Below, in pieces: positions 46,101 to 59,310 of a DNA stretch of 64,000 nt; positions within the stretch are counted from its first letter, which is position 1; the number at the start of each line of letters is the position of its first letter. The DNA comes from Achatina immaculata (lineage: Eukaryota > Mollusca > Gastropoda > Stylommatophora > Achatinidae), in NCBI GenBank assembly GCA_009760885.1, contig CM019696.1, forward strand, positions 47,686,017 to 47,750,016, read 5' to 3'. The notes beneath the pieces were generated by a model. It saw nothing but the letters and a program-made list of their open reading frames with translations. It did no database searches and had not been told where the DNA came from. The position numbers were made by a program, and so were the translations under genes.

Positions 46101-47654
46101 CAGGAACTTTGCATGCAATGACACATCACTTCTCCGACGGGCTAGCAGCACACACGAGTATATAATATAAACTTCACTTCGCTTCTTCTATCTCTCTGAA
46201 TTATTCATTCTTTTTTTTATTATTATTTTTAAAATGTGTTACGCACGTGACGTCGGCGAAGCTTTTACGTACATCTCTGCATCAGAAAACAGCCCCGGGC
46301 GTTCTCAGCTTTGTCTCCTGTCTTTGTCTTACGCCGCGTGGTTGTAGGCTCCCTACAGCACGGCCACTACTTTACGTGTACACTATTAAATTATATTTAT
46401 CTCTGCGCAGGCAGAGGTGTCCGTACCAGGGATGTATATAAAATTTAAATACACGCATCCTAATGAGGTCTTACCCTCGACAGACACGTGGGACATCATG
46501 ATATGACAGGTACACTCAGACGGAGTCAACAGCTCGGACAGATGCTCAGACAGATACAAGACAGACAAAAGGACAGACTGCTACTGGCAGCATGTACAAG
46601 CTATTAATCTCCACAAAATCCCAAAAACAAGCTACCACCCCACAAAACAAAGGTAACCACCTCCTGTGCCTACAGCATCACACAGAAACCCACATATATC
46701 CCTCAGACTGTAAACATTGAGCAACCTTGTACCCGTGTACCCATACCCCTTACTCTAAGCGATCTAACCTTGTTTGGGCAGCACCCGCTGGCTCCAGCCC
46801 AGAAATCAAACAAATGCTGAAATTCTTCCCCCCTAAAACGCACTCACAAAAAGCTACATGTAACTGGAACATTACTTACTTGTGGCAATTTACCGAACGA
46901 ACCAATTTCCTTTCCCATTTACCCTAAATACTGCCCAGCTCTCGTAGATAATGCATGCTGATAAGCTATCCCGGCAATATCTTGGGTATTTCGCTGGGGT
47001 CTGGCAAAATGCCATCAACATCATGTGCCACCTCCCCCCACAGAAAGCTGGCTGGTTTCTGTCTACAGCGATTGTCAGTTCCTTACTTTCAACACACACG
47101 CAGCCAAGCTTAGTCTTATCCATCTCTTGATGTTATCCACTCATCCATATCTTGCTTTCGCTTCAAAGGTTCTCTCTCAGAAACGGGGCTTTCAGTACAT
47201 TATCACTCCCGACGAATGGGCTAAATAGTTGAAATGTGTGGATATTTCCTCTTTCATTATTACCGTTTTCCTTATGTGCCCCTCTTTTCTCTAATCTTCT
47301 GTAATACACCCCACTAAACAAATTCTAAAGGCGATTAGAATAGCCAATGGCAGTGGTATGCAAGATCCAAGGAATAAATACATATCAGACTGGGTAATAC
47401 GGTTTGCAATGAACGCAGGAATGGCTAAAGGAATAAAAGCACATAAGATTAGGTGATTACATTTTCAACGACGGTAGGAATAAATGCAAATGGGATTAAG
47501 TGACTATATTTCCAATGATTAAAGGAATAACTAAGCCATATGACTTTCTCTTCCTTTCCACCCTCCCAGTACCACCACATTTACGCACTAAGGAGTTCCA
47601 CTTGAAGGACGAGCCAACTCATTACTCCACAACTCCCTGACAAACGAAGTCCGA
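46101..47654. other. intron sequence without recognised gene
   Basis: Unique sequence; no repeats of note and no homology recognised. Confidence 0.6.
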
Positions 47655-47792
47655 GACACTTTCAAGACATTACCCTGGCGTCACGGACACTTTCAAGACA
47701 TTACCCTGGCGTCACGGACACTTTCAAGACATTACCCTGGCGTCACGGACACTTTCAAGACATTACCCTGGCGTCACGGACACTTTCAAGCA
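47655..47792. repeat. 31-bp minisatellite, about 4.5 copies
   Basis: Unit acactttcaagacattaccc plus tggcgtcacgg, nearly identical copies. Confidence 0.92.
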
Positions 47793-48256
47793 TTATCCAA
47801 TGTCAACACGCTCCAAGTCAGCCTCTCTATGACAGGAATGCTGGGTAAATTACTGATTAAACTGGACTTCTGTGTATCAAGGCATGTGATGGTTATTGTA
47901 AGAATTACATAAGTATCTGCTGTGGCAGCACATGTGTAGAATGTTGTTTTCGTATGCTGGTAAACAGTTAAGTTTACACAACTAGAGGTCGACTGTGGCA
48001 GCACATGTGTAATGTGTTGTTTTTGCTTGCTGAGTTGGTACGCTGGTGACATGCAAAGAGAATCGCGCTCAAATCAGCCCTGCAGTACAAATAGGTACTC
48101 GACACTCCAGTGTTAAGGAAGTGCGTTTCTAGAATCTGATAATATTCCACTGCCAGGTAAGACATCCCTGTGTATATGGAACACAGTGCTGTCAGTACAG
48201 TAATAGGTATACAGATATTCACGTTAACAAAAATTGTTGAGTGAGCTTCGGACTTC
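47793..48256. other. intron sequence without recognised gene
   Basis: Contains two copies of gtggcagcacatgtgtagaa-like sequence at about 47922 and 47995. Otherwise unique. Confidence 0.6.
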
Positions 48257-48390
48257 ATATCTGGCTAACTTAAGTCAGCATTCACACATGGCTAACTTAA
48301 GTCAGCATTCACACATGGCTAACTTAAGTCAGCATTCACACATGGCTAACTTAAGTCAGCATTCACACATGGCTAACTTAAGCCAGTATC
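48257..48390. repeat. 27-bp minisatellite, about 5 copies
   Basis: Unit tggctaacttaagtcagcat plus tcacaca. 27 bp keeps frame, giving a MANLSQHSH repeat frame that is not considered coding. Confidence 0.9.
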
Positions 48391-49394
48391 TCAGTGCTAA
48401 CTTAATACAGATGTTACTGGGGTACTATGTGTTTAAGTGACAACTCATGGATTACAATGAGGTACTGTTAATGTCTGACTGAGCAGTGTAGACTACTGTT
48501 TACTGTATTACAAGAACTGAACAGCGCTGTAATGTTATCAAGTTAACTCAACTCATTACGAGACGCAGCCATCAAGTATGATACTACCGATCGGCCAGAC
48601 AGAAACAGTTTAAGTGCTTTCAAAGAAGTACCAAGAAAACTGCTGTTGGGTGAGAATGCAGACACTTGTCACAGTACAGAGTCAAGTTTGCTGCAAAAAA
48701 AAACAAAAAACAACCCCTAACCTCTATTGCAATGAATATTAGGACGGAAATTCAATCTAAGAATGTGTTATTATGACTTCAATGTTACAATGTTAAATAT
48801 ACGGGTTTAATAACACAGTATTTAAAGTTACTGACTGTACGACTATTAACTCTGCTAGCACCACACAGCTGGTTATGAGAAAGACCTCATATCTTCGACA
48901 ACACGCATTCACAAAACGACGAACTCGAAAAGTTCTCCAGAAAATGTAAAGTCTTGTTCATAATAATAATAATTAATAATAAATCCACCCAAGCACACAC
49001 AAACACACGCGCGCGCGCGCGGCTACGAGAATATCTACACCACCACGGACATAAACTCTGCTTTCAATATTACGAACTTTTATCTCGGCGATACGGCCAA
49101 GTTACCCCACCGAGGTCATGTTTATACTCCACACTATACCAGCAGCCAAGCTTGGGAGCTAACGCTGGACTCAGCCGGGTCCCACAGTCGCTAGAGATCT
49201 GCTTCGTTAATGCTAGATCGTCCAGGAACATAAAGTAGGCCAGCGAAGGAAAATTCAGTCTCCACACTCAGCAACGGGTCACAGACACGAGTCGTAGATC
49301 CACGTGACGCTTTTCTAGTCGGCCCGCGCTCAAAACTAGGCTAACATTCTGTATCCACACATTACGGTAACTTTATTATACAGGTCTCTTCTAC
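48391..49394. other. intron sequence without recognised gene
   Basis: Unique sequence with a short (CG)n run near 49009-49021. Confidence 0.6.
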
Positions 49395-50525
49395 TCACAT
49401 ACAGTGCACCGCAAACAGAGGCACTGAATACGATACTATCAGTGGTGCACAAAACGAGGCACTGAATACGACAGTGTCAGTGGTGCACAAACATAGGCAA
49501 TGAATACGACACTGTCAGTGGTGCACATACCGAGGCACTAAATACGACACTGTCAGTGGTGCATAGATCGAGGCACTGAATACGACACTGGTGCATAGAT
49601 CGAGGCACTGAATACGAAACTGTCAGTGGTGCATAGATCGAGGCACTGAATACGACACTGTCAGTGGTGCATAGATCGAGGCACGGAATATGATACTGTC
49701 AGTGGTGCATAGATCGAGGCACTGCATACGACACTGGTGAATAGATCGAGGCACTGAATACGACACTGTCAGTGGTGCATAGATCGAGGCACTGCATACG
49801 ACACTGGTGAATAGATCGAGGCACTGAATACGACACTGTCAGTGGTGCATAGATCGAGGCACTGAATACGACACTGTCAGTGGTGCATAGATCGAGGCAC
49901 TGAATACGACACTGGTGAATAGATCGAGGCACTGAATACGACACTGTCAGTGGTGCATAGATCGAGGCACTGAATACGACACTGTCAGTGGTGCATAGAT
50001 CGAGGCACTGAATACGACACTGTCAGTGGTTCACAGACCGAGGCACGGAATATGATACTGTCAGTGGTTCACAGACCGAGGCACTGAATATGACACTATC
50101 AGTGGTGCACAGACCAAGGCACTGAATATGACACTATCAGTGGTTCACAGACCAAGGCACGGAATATGATACTATCAGTGGTGCACACACCAAGGCACTG
50201 AATATGACACTATCAGTGGTGCACAGACCAAGGCACTGAATATGACACTATCAGTGGTGCACAGACCAAGGCACTGAATATGACACTATCAGTGGTGCAC
50301 ATACCAAGGCACTGAATATGATACTATCAGTGGTGCACAGACCGAAGCATTGAATATGACACTATCAGTGGTGCACAGACCAAGGCACTGAATATGATAC
50401 TATCAGTGGTGCACAGAACGAGGCACGGAATATGATACTATCAGTGGTGCACAGAACGAGGCACGGAATATGATACTATCAGTGGTGCACAGAACGAGGC
50501 ACGGAATATGATACTATCAGTGAGG
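49395..50525. repeat. 38-bp minisatellite, about 30 copies
   Basis: Unit gtgcatagatcgaggcactg plus aatacgacactgtcagtg. Several units lack ctgtcagtg (29 bp, acactggtg). From about 50040 to 50525 a second variant (cacagaccaaggcactgaat, gacactatcagtgg) replaces the first, so the array has two homogenised halves. Confidence 0.92.
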
Positions 50526-50794
50526 CGCAAACAATAGGTCGAGACGATTTTATGCGATTTTGGTGTTTTGTTTTAAATTCAATGGGAATCACGCAATTCT
50601 GGTGGAGAAAAAGAGAAGGCAATATACGTGACTCAGAATAAATAACATCGTCAAACTTGTTAAACATCATAACAGAATAGAATCCATAATAAGATGGCTC
50701 AGTAGAATCCATAATAAGTTGGCTTAGTAGAATCCATAATAAGTTAGCTCTAAGATAGATAATGGCTCAGTAGAATCCATAATGAGTTAAATAT
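50526..50794. other. short intron spacer
   Basis: Includes three imperfect tagaatccataataagttgg copies at about 50678-50790. Confidence 0.6.
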
Positions 50795-53130
50795 GAGGCA
50801 CTGATATCACCTTCAGACCTAAGACCCACGAGGTTATCACCGCCCAGCCGTAAGATCGATGGGGTTATCACAGCCCAGCCGTAAGATCGATGAGGTTATC
50901 ACCGCCCAGCCATAAGACCGATGAGGTTATCACCGCCCAGCCGTAAGATCGATGAGGTTATCACCGCCCAGCCGTAAGATCGATGAGGTTATCACTGCCC
51001 AGCCGTAAGACCGATGAGGTTATCACCAACCAGCCATAAGACCGATGAAGTTATCACCAACCAGCCATAAGACCGGTGAAGTTATCACCGCCCAGTCGTA
51101 AGACCGATGAGGCTATCACAGCCTAGCCATACGATCGATGAAGCTATCACCGGCCAACCGTAAGACCGATGAGATTATCACCGCCCAAACATCAGACCAG
51201 ATTATTATCGTCCAGCCATAAGACCGATGAGATTATCACCGCCCAGACATCAGACCAGATTATTATCGTCCAGCCATAAGACCGATGAGATTATCACCGC
51301 CCAGACATCAGACCAGATTATTATCGTCCAGCCATAAGACCGATGAGATTATCACCGCCCAGACATCAGACCAGATTATTATCGTCCAGCCATAAGACCG
51401 ATGATACTATCACCGCCCAGACATCAGACCAGATTATTATCGTCCAGCCATAAGACCGATGAGATTATCACTGCCCAGACATACAACCAGATTATTATCG
51501 TCCAGCCATAAGACCGATGAGATTATCACTGCCCAGACATAAGACCGATGAGGTTATCACCGCTCAGCCATGAAATTATCACTGCCCAGCCATATGACCG
51601 ATCAGACTTTCATCCCCACCCCTAAGAACCATGAGGTTATCACTGCCCCCATAAGAACGATGAGATTACCAACGCCCAGCCATGAGGTTATCACTGCCCA
51701 GCCATAAGACCAATAGGATTATGATCCACAGCCCTAAGAATCATGAGGTTATCAATGCCCAGCCATAAGACAGATGATATTATCACCGTCCAGCCATAAG
51801 ACCGATGAGATTATGATTCTCAGCCATAAGACCAGAATATCATCGAACAGCCGTAAGACTGATGAGATTATGATCCACAGCCCTAAGAATCATGAGGTTA
51901 TCAATGCCCAGCATAAGACCGATGAGAATATGATCCACAGTCCTAAGAATCATGAGGTTATCACTGCCCAGCCATAAGACCGATGAGATTATCATCCTCA
52001 GCCATAAGACCAGCATATCATCGCCCAGCCGTACGACCTTTAAGGTCAGTATCGCCCAGCCGTAAGACCGATGAGATTATCATCCTCAGCCATAAGACCA
52101 GATTATCATACTCAGCCATAAGACCAGATTACCATCGCCCAGCCATAAGACCGATGGGATTATCATCCTCAGCCATAAGACCAGATTATCATCGCCCAGC
52201 CGTAAGACCGATGAGATTATCATCCTCAGCCATAAGACCAGATTACCATCGCCCAGCCATAAGACCGATGAGATTATCATCCTCAGCCATAAGGCCAGAT
52301 TATCATCGCCCAGCCGTAAGACCGAAGAGGTCATCACCGCCCAGCCGTAAGACCAGATTATCATCGCCCAGCCGTAAGACCGATGAGATTATCATCCTCA
52401 GCCATAAGACCAGATTATCATCGCCCAGCCATAAGACCGATGAGATTATCATCCTCAGCCATAAGACCAGATTATCATCGCCCAGCCGTAAGACCGAATA
52501 GATTATCATCCTCAGCCATAAGACCAGATTATCATCGAACAGCCGTAAGACCGATGAGGTCATCACCGAACAGCCGTAAGACCGATGAGATTATCACCGC
52601 CCAGCCGTAAGACCGATGAGATTATCATCGCCCAGCCATAAGACCAGATTATCATCGCCCAGCCGTAAGACCGATGAGGTCATCACCGCCCAGCCGTAAG
52701 ACCGATGAGGTCATCACCGCCCAGCCGTAAGACCGATGAGATTATCATCGCCCAGCCATAAGACCAGATTATCACCGCCCAGCCGTAAGACCGATGAGGT
52801 CATCACCGCCCAGCCGTAAGACCAATGAGGTCATCACCGCCCAGCTGTAAGACCGATGAGGTCATCACCGCCCAGCTGTAAGACCGATGAGGTCATCACC
52901 GCCCAGCCGTAAGACCGATGAGGTCATCACCGCCCAGCCGTAAGACCAATGAGATTATCATCGCCCAGCCATAAGACCAGATTATCACCGCCCAGCCGTA
53001 AGACCGATGAGGTCATCACCGCCCAGCCGTAAGACCAATGAGGTCATCACCGCCCAGCCATAAGACCGATGAAATTATCACCGCCCAGCCATTAGACCGA
53101 TGAGATTATCACCGCCCAGCCCAAGAGCGA
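50795..53130. repeat. 31-bp satellite, about 75 units, with higher-order blocks
   Basis: Largest array in the window (2.3 kb). Unit cgcccagccgtaagaccgat plus gaggttatcac. Between about 51180 and 51540 a ~60-bp dimer is repeated about six times (cagacatcagaccagattat plus tatcgtccagccataagacc). From 51960 to 52560 another dimer alternates full units with shortened ones (tcctcagccataagaccaga). Frames across it are repeat artefacts. Confidence 0.92.
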
Positions 53131-54174
53131 ACACGACAAAATTGTTCACCCTCAGGCCGGCTTTTGTAACTTGAGCCGTAGACACGACTCCTTTCTTTCA
53201 GTCTTCCCATGGCTATTGAAAAAAAAAAAGTGACTATCTCTGATCAGACTACACTCCCGGTGGATTATCCCTGAATCCTCTGTGGGGGGAAGAGAATGCC
53301 AAGCTTACTACGATCTGTCAATTATGACTGACTGGTAAATGTCAACTGGGAGTGTCCAGATAATCAGCCAAGACGAAAGTGAAGAGACCCACGCAGTCCA
53401 ACTGCAGTATAATGTAAGCATCCATTGCTTTTTCACAAGACATGCTTGACAGCCTTTAAGACATGCACGTCTGTAAGCAGAAATATTCCTCAGTTTGATA
53501 AAAGCGTTTGAGAGCATCTTTTGATGGCCCGCGCGTGACAGAAGTAAATATGAAAGCAATTATGTTTGGCCAAAAGAAATATGGCCATGCTTTTAAAACA
53601 ATACATTATCAAGAGAGTCTGCATCTCGCCGTATTGCTGCCGTATCTGGTAACATCAAATCAAGTTTTAATGAATCGAGTTAAAAGAGAATCGAGTGTTC
53701 GCTATACAACTTGTCAAAACAACAAACAAAACTAGAGATGAATATGAGAGTTCTATTTCAGAAGGATTTCTTGGTTTCGAAAAATAATGGAAGGTCGATA
53801 GATCGAAGAAACAAACATTGTAAGTCATTAATAAGTATCTTGACAGGTCATAGTCTGTACCGATGCTACTGCGACACTAGCACAAGAAATTACCTTCTTG
53901 CTACTGGTACCATCGTAGCTGAAGAAGAAGCAGAAGAAGAAGAAGAAGTAGTGGCCCATAGAGTAAAGCACTTAACTGGATAGATCTGGGAATAAAAACA
54001 AACAGCACAGAAATGCTTGAAAGTTGAGATGAACCCTGACGCGAGACACGGTGTAGTCCCGACCACCAGGTCAATAACTTCAGGCTTACAATTGTGTAAA
54101 AGATAGTTTCCCCGAGGCTCTACAGGTGTCAGTTTATTTATAAACTCAGTTTCAAACCATTGCTTCCATTATTT
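53131..54174. other. intron sequence without recognised gene
   Basis: Unique sequence with a short GAA-rich run at 53921-53950; no homology recognised. Confidence 0.6.
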
Positions 54175-54175
54175 G

Positions 54176-54548
54176 CCCTCCTCCCTTAGCTGCTTCTGTG
54201 CTAAAATCTGTCAGCGAAGACCTTCGAGGCTGGCTTCTGTGCTAAAATCTGTCAGCGAAGACCTTCGAGGCTGGACCATCGTTTGCCCTGTCCTTGTACC
54301 TAGCTGCTTCTGTGCTAAAATCTGTCAGCGAAGACCTTCAAGGCTGGCTTCTGTGCTAAAATCTGTCAGCGAAGACCTTCGAGGCTGGACCATCGTTTGC
54401 CCTGTTCCTTGTACCTAGCTGCTCTGTGCTAAAATCCGTCAGCGAAGACCTTCGAGGCTGGACCATCGTTTGCCCTCCCTGCTTCTTGTACCTAGCTGCT
54501 TCTGTGCTAAAATCTGTCAGCGAAGACCTTCAAGGCTGGACCATCATT
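54176..54548. repeat. composite ~120-bp tandem repeat
   Basis: Core ttctgtgctaaaatctgtca plus gcgaagaccttcgaggctgg occurs six times. Some copies are followed directly by another core and others by a spacer (accatcgtttgccct ... tgtacctagctg), giving a core-core-spacer higher-order unit. Confidence 0.85.
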
Positions 54549-54617
54549 TCCCTTCCACTTATATTCCGCTGTCTCATTAGTTTTTACTGTTTTCTTCTCA
54601 TACTGAACGAGTTCCAA

Positions 54618-54882
54618 AACACTCCTCCTCCTCCTCACCACCACCACCACCATCATCACCACCATCATCATCATAACCACCACCACCACTACCATCATTA
54701 TCATCACCACCACCACCATCATCATCATCACCACCACCACCACCATCATCATCATAACCACCACTACCACTACCATCATTATCATCACCACCACCACCAT
54801 CATCATCACAACCACCACCATCATCATTGCAACCACCACCATCACCATCACAACCACCACCACCACCTTCACCACCTCCATA
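54618..54882. repeat. (CAC/CAT)n trinucleotide array
   Basis: About 265 bp of accaccaccatcatcat-type triplets with longer duplicated blocks. A plus-strand poly-His frame crosses it but has no recognisable gene context. Confidence 0.92.
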
Positions 54883-55389
54883 ACGTGTCCGGCCAGCAGA
54901 TGTACGGTACTCCTCCTTCTGCACAGACCTCGATCCTTGATATTTTTTTTCTCCAGCAACTCTTTAAGTGAGTTTCTTGTCTTAAACACGCCATTACGTG
55001 ACCATGCCCTAGGCCCTACTCTCTTCCATCTATCTGTGTCGTTGTTGTGATGTTAAGGTTTCTTGGCAATGTAAGAAGGCAGCTTGTCAGTCCTTTCCTT
55101 CTTGACAGTTTAGACCGCATTGCATTCAGGGAGGCTGTGAGAGGTATAACGTCCAGGGAAGGACATGTCACATGATTATATCTTATGATGTTTCAAAGGC
55201 CTTTTCTCATTATATTTGTAATATATATCTTGATCACGCGCAATAACAGAAGACCTATGAGTAAACTAATACAAATGAAAGCTCTTTAAACGTTCGCTAT
55301 ACATTCATACACACATTAAAAAAAACTTTTTGAAAGATTAAATTTACTTACAAGTATATTTATATATTTATTTTCAGTTCTTTTTTAAA
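54883..55389. other. intron sequence without recognised gene
   Basis: Unique sequence becoming AT-rich to the right. Confidence 0.6.
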
Positions 55390-55585
55390 ATTTGTACATT
55401 TTACCTGCCTTGTATTTTATTAGTGATATGAGATTTATAAATAAAAATATGAGATTTATTTTTTTTAAAAATGAGATTTATAAATAAAGATATGAGATCT
55501 ATAAATAAAATATGAGAATTTTAAATAAATACATGGGATTTATAAATAAAAATATAACATTTATAAATAATAATGTAAAAAAAAC
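55390..55585. repeat. AT-rich ~21-bp repeat
   Basis: About seven imperfect units of atgagatttataaataaaaa, the later ones diverged. Confidence 0.75.
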
Positions 55586-55789
55586 GAAGTGATAATTAAC
55601 CTGAATGAAGAATTCTTCGTTCCAATTATAAATACTGCTCCGGTATTTTGTGCTGGATGTTCTTACCAGGCTTCTGCTGTGAACCCGAAGTCCCAGGGCA
55701 CATGGAGCTTCCGCGAGGGTTTTTCCCACAAATGCATGTCCTTTGCATTCACCCCCCCCCCCCCCACCCCGCTCTTGCCCAAGTGAGCC

Positions 55790-55940
55790 CTCTATTGCTC
55801 CGCATCCTCTCTGCTGTTCTCCTCCATGTCTCCTCTGCCCTACCCTAGATGGAGTGATGAAGGGCAGAATGTAAGACGGACCTGCGTGCCCAATTCTTTA
55901 CCCTTTAAAAATAAAGATTATTCATTCATTCATTAATTCC
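55790..55940 (+). mobile_element. SINE-like 3' end with (ATTC)n tail
   Basis: gggcagaatgtaagacggac plus ctgcgtgcccaattcttta, then cctttaaaaataaagatt and (attc)n. The same block, ggcagaatgtaagacggacc, recurs inverted at about 59229-59275. The AATAAA-like motif and simple tail suggest a retroposon end; no tRNA head recognised. Confidence 0.5.
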
Positions 55941-57374
55941 CTCCTGTGTTGTCCATCTTAGTGCTATTTCTTACTAGGAGGAGGTAAAAAAAAAGATAAG
56001 TGTATTTTTTTTCATCCGTTTTTCATGTTTTTTTTAAAAATCTGTTGTGTGTTTTTTATGTGATCCCTGAAAAAGGCTTTTGCTGAAAACTCGGATTGTT
56101 TTATGTCCTTCGTTTATATGTACTCATCTTGCCTTCTGCCATTCTTGTTCCTGCCCACTTTCCTCACTCTTTCTATCTTTTTTTGTGTGTAAAACTGAAC
56201 CATAAACTCCTCTATTTTAAATATTACCACTAATATTACTACTGCTACTTTTACTACTACCACCATTAATAATAATAAAAGTTTTTTGTTCTTAAAAGAA
56301 CTATGTTGACTGTGCAAAACTTCCCGCTTCCGAACATGACATAACAACTGACCCCGAAACCACATGTAAACAGTTCTGTTACACGTGCCAGTCACACGGG
56401 CATCTCCAACTGCGGAGAATATCCTCCAAAACTAACCCTAACTCCACAACACTGCGGCGCACTTCCTGACCCAGTGAAACAACCCAAGAAGTCGAGCCCT
56501 GAGCTTCTATACAGGAACTCTTAAAAATCTAGTTAAGAAGAAGAAGAAGTTTAGAAGAAGAACCAACGGTCCAAACTGTAAATAAAGAATTGCAGATATA
56601 GACTATTAACTGCGTTCCATTGAGCATAAGAAACATTAACTGGATGGCCACAAAACTGGCGTGACTATGACATCTTTGACAAAGGATAGGAAACGGTTAA
56701 ATACTCTAGGTCCTTTTTTTATGAATATGACTAACAGCGGAAGTCGTGAAGTATTTTAATCCAGGGCTAAGCATTTCCCTGCTCGTATCAGAAACATGTA
56801 CTCATGAAATCCACTGACGTCTTGGAATTCAGGAAATGAACTCTACGCACTAGTCACAATGCGGTGACATTAGGTCAAATTCAAACGTGGCGCACCCACA
56901 CACAAAACACACACCGTGAGGGGCTTGGGGACATCTGCTCGGGGCACAGGCCAGTACACTGTAAATATTCCGTGCATGATACATTCACGTCTTTGTTATT
57001 CCAGTGAATTCTGTTTACGTATTCAGATAAACCAGATTATACATTAAGATATATCAGCTTTTTTTCCACATTAAATTAAATCAAAGTACACCCCCCATTC
57101 CCCCTTCTTGTTCCATTTTACTGTAGTGTTAAATTCAAGTCCTTTATGGTAAGTCTCACGTCGTGATCCCAAGACGGGTCATTTGTCTCCATTTCCTGGA
57201 CCCAAGGTAGCTGAGACTTCAAGTTGTGATGTAAGTAGCACTCAACCTGCTGTAGTTCCGATGTGATTCGCACGATGGGCTTGGATATTTCTCACAAGAA
57301 ATTTGTGTGTGATATGTCACAACATTTCTATTTCGCCGAGTCTGTGCTTTAATTTCTTGGAAAAACCCGTCTCT
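55941..57374. other. intron sequence without recognised gene
   Basis: Unique sequence with short T runs, an imperfect (ACT/ATT)n stretch at about 56220-56280 and a GAA-rich run at 56538-56560. No gene recognised. Confidence 0.6.
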
Positions 57375-58215
57375 GCTTCAGCTGTCTTCTTATCTCACTG
57401 GGACTGCGAGCTAGTGTTCTTTGCAGACTATGCTGCGAAGATGTTGTGTCGGCTTGGGAGCGGGTTATGGCGGTTATTATTTTTGTTCAGTCCTGGAGTG
57501 CAGCTAACAAGCAGGGAACGTGTAGTACTTCTTTGGCTGACTCCACCGTCATAGGTACTGTGGAAGTCCTTGCAACATTAGCCAAGCTAGGCCTGTTACT
57601 GGGGGTACCAACGGAGCAGTGGGGGGGGGGGCCTCTTGGTTTGCTATGCTTCGCCAACCCTGACGCTAGCATGTCAGCTATGCTTCGCCAAACCTGACGC
57701 TAGCATGTCAGCTATGCTTCGCCAACCCTGACGCTAGCATGTCAGCTACAGTTCGTCAACCCTGACGCTAGCATGTCAGCTATGCTTCGCCAAACCTGAC
57801 GCTAGCATGTCAGCTATGCTTCGCCAACCCTGACGCTAGCATGTCAGCTACAGTTCGCCAACCCTGACGCTAGCATGTCAGCTACAGTTCGCCAACCCTG
57901 ACGCTAGCATGTCAGCTATGCTTCGCCAACCCTGACGCTAGCATGTCAGCTATGCTTCGCCAACCCTGACGCTAGCATGTCAGCTACAGTTCGCCAACCC
58001 TGACGCTAGCATGTCAGCTACAGTTCGCCAACCCTGACGCTAGCATGTCAGCTACAGTTCGCCAACCCTGACGCTAGCATGTCAGCTACAGTTCGCCAAC
58101 CCTGACGCTAGCACGTCAGCTACAGTTCGCCAACCTTGACGCTAGCATGTCAGCTACAGTTCGCCAACCCTGACGCTAGCATGTCAGTTGTGGGTAGATG
58201 ACTGCCAAAACGAAC
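57375..58215 (+). mobile_element. dispersed repeat C, copy 3, with expanded core
   Basis: The left part matches copies 1 and 2 (gggactgcgagctagtgttc, cttgggagcgggttatgg, acttctttggctgactccac, ggcctgttactgggggta). The right edge (gtgggtagatgactgccaaaac near 58187) matches the right edge of copy 1. Between the two lies a 34-bp array absent from copy 1. Confidence 0.65.
57645..58187. repeat. 34-bp minisatellite inside repeat C, about 16 copies
   Basis: Unit gctatgcttcgccaaccctg plus acgctagcatgtca. Two variants, tatgcttcgcc and tacagttcgcc, occur in runs, the second more frequent to the right. Confidence 0.9.
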
Positions 58216-58574
58216 GTCTCCCACCACCCCCCCCCCCCCAAGAAAAATCGATGACTCGAAAGGAAATTTTTTTGTTATTGTGTTAAATCTAATTCACGGC
58301 AAGCATCTTACCAAAATGTCTGTCAACCGTGAAACAAAATACGCTTGTAAAAAACGTCATCTTTAACATGTCCGGAAAATGACGTACTGAAACCTGCGCT
58401 GTAACGTTCGCCTACAGGGTCAAGATGCGACTCTGTTTCTCGTCCAAATCAAGACGCGACTCTTCATCTCTCGACTCCTGGTCCAAAGTCGAGTCATCAA
58501 AGTCGAGAGGGGACTAGTTTACGAGATCAAGCAAAAGTGGGAGAATCAAGCCTGGGAAGCTGCGAAAACGAAAA
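58216..58574. other. intron sequence without recognised gene
   Basis: Starts with a C run (58225-58239), then unique sequence. Confidence 0.6.
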
Positions 58575-58700
58575 GTTAATGACAAACAGACAGACGGACG
58601 GGCAGACAGACAGACAGACGGATGGACAGACGGGCAGATAGACAGACAGACGGACGGACGGGCAGACAGACAAGACAGACGGCCGGATGGGCAGACAGGC
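58575..58700. repeat. CAGACAGACGG-type simple repeat
   Basis: Imperfect gacagacagacggacgggca sequence, about 125 bp. Confidence 0.85.
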
Positions 58701-59228
58701 ACAGAAATACGGGACAAAACTACACGAGAATGAGAAAAGTACTAGTAATAAAGACAAGCAACACAGAGAGAAAGAGAAAAAAAAAAACCCCGGACTAAAC
58801 AGGAACAAACAACATTGCCTTTTTTTTTTTGTTTTAAAGGGAAAGAGAGTAGAGAGAAATGCCGAGAAGGGGTGGGTAGGGGATTGAAGAGGGACAGGAG
58901 AGAAGCAGTTGAAAGGGGGGGGGGGAGAATAAAATTCATTAGCGAAGGCCCCCCCCCCCCTTAATCAGATATCAAGAGTTTCCTTTCCTCCAGCAGCAAG
59001 TAACTCTATTCCAGAACAGTATGGGAACTGGTATGAAATCTATGTACGTACACTCTTACAGGGGCGTGTGTCGCTGTGACGCACAGGCCAGCGTAAGCCG
59101 CAGTACTGCAAGGGCTTTCACTGTGCACACAGCCGTAATGTCATATAACAGGTCAAAGTTGACATCCCAGGCACGCACGCACATACGGATACGGAACGAG
59201 GGCTTTGTTTTAAAAAGGCTGCAGAACT
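58701..59228. other. intron sequence without recognised gene
   Basis: A/G-rich sequence with G and C runs at about 58914-58926 and 58949-58960; nothing recognised. Confidence 0.6.
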
Positions 59229-59275
59229 GGCCCTCACAGGTCCGTCTTACATTCTGCCCTTTACCATTCAACCTT
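59229..59275 (-). mobile_element. SINE-like 3' block, inverted copy
   Basis: On minus: aaagggcagaatgtaagacg plus gacctgtgagggcc, matching 55860-55895. It is next to a (GGAT)n microsatellite at 59279-59310, comparable to the (ATTC)n tail of the other copy. Confidence 0.5.
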
Positions 59276-59310
59276 CACTGGATGGATGGATGGATGGATG
59301 GATGGATGGA

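Noticed and set aside
50795..53130. Regular ~31-bp repeats considered as a CRISPR array
   Set aside because: Units are contiguous with no unique spacers, there are no cas genes and the DNA is clearly eukaryotic.
54426..54971. Poly-histidine frame, possible metal-binding protein
   Set aside because: Lies in a (CAC/CAT)n triplet array with no start context or conserved flanks.
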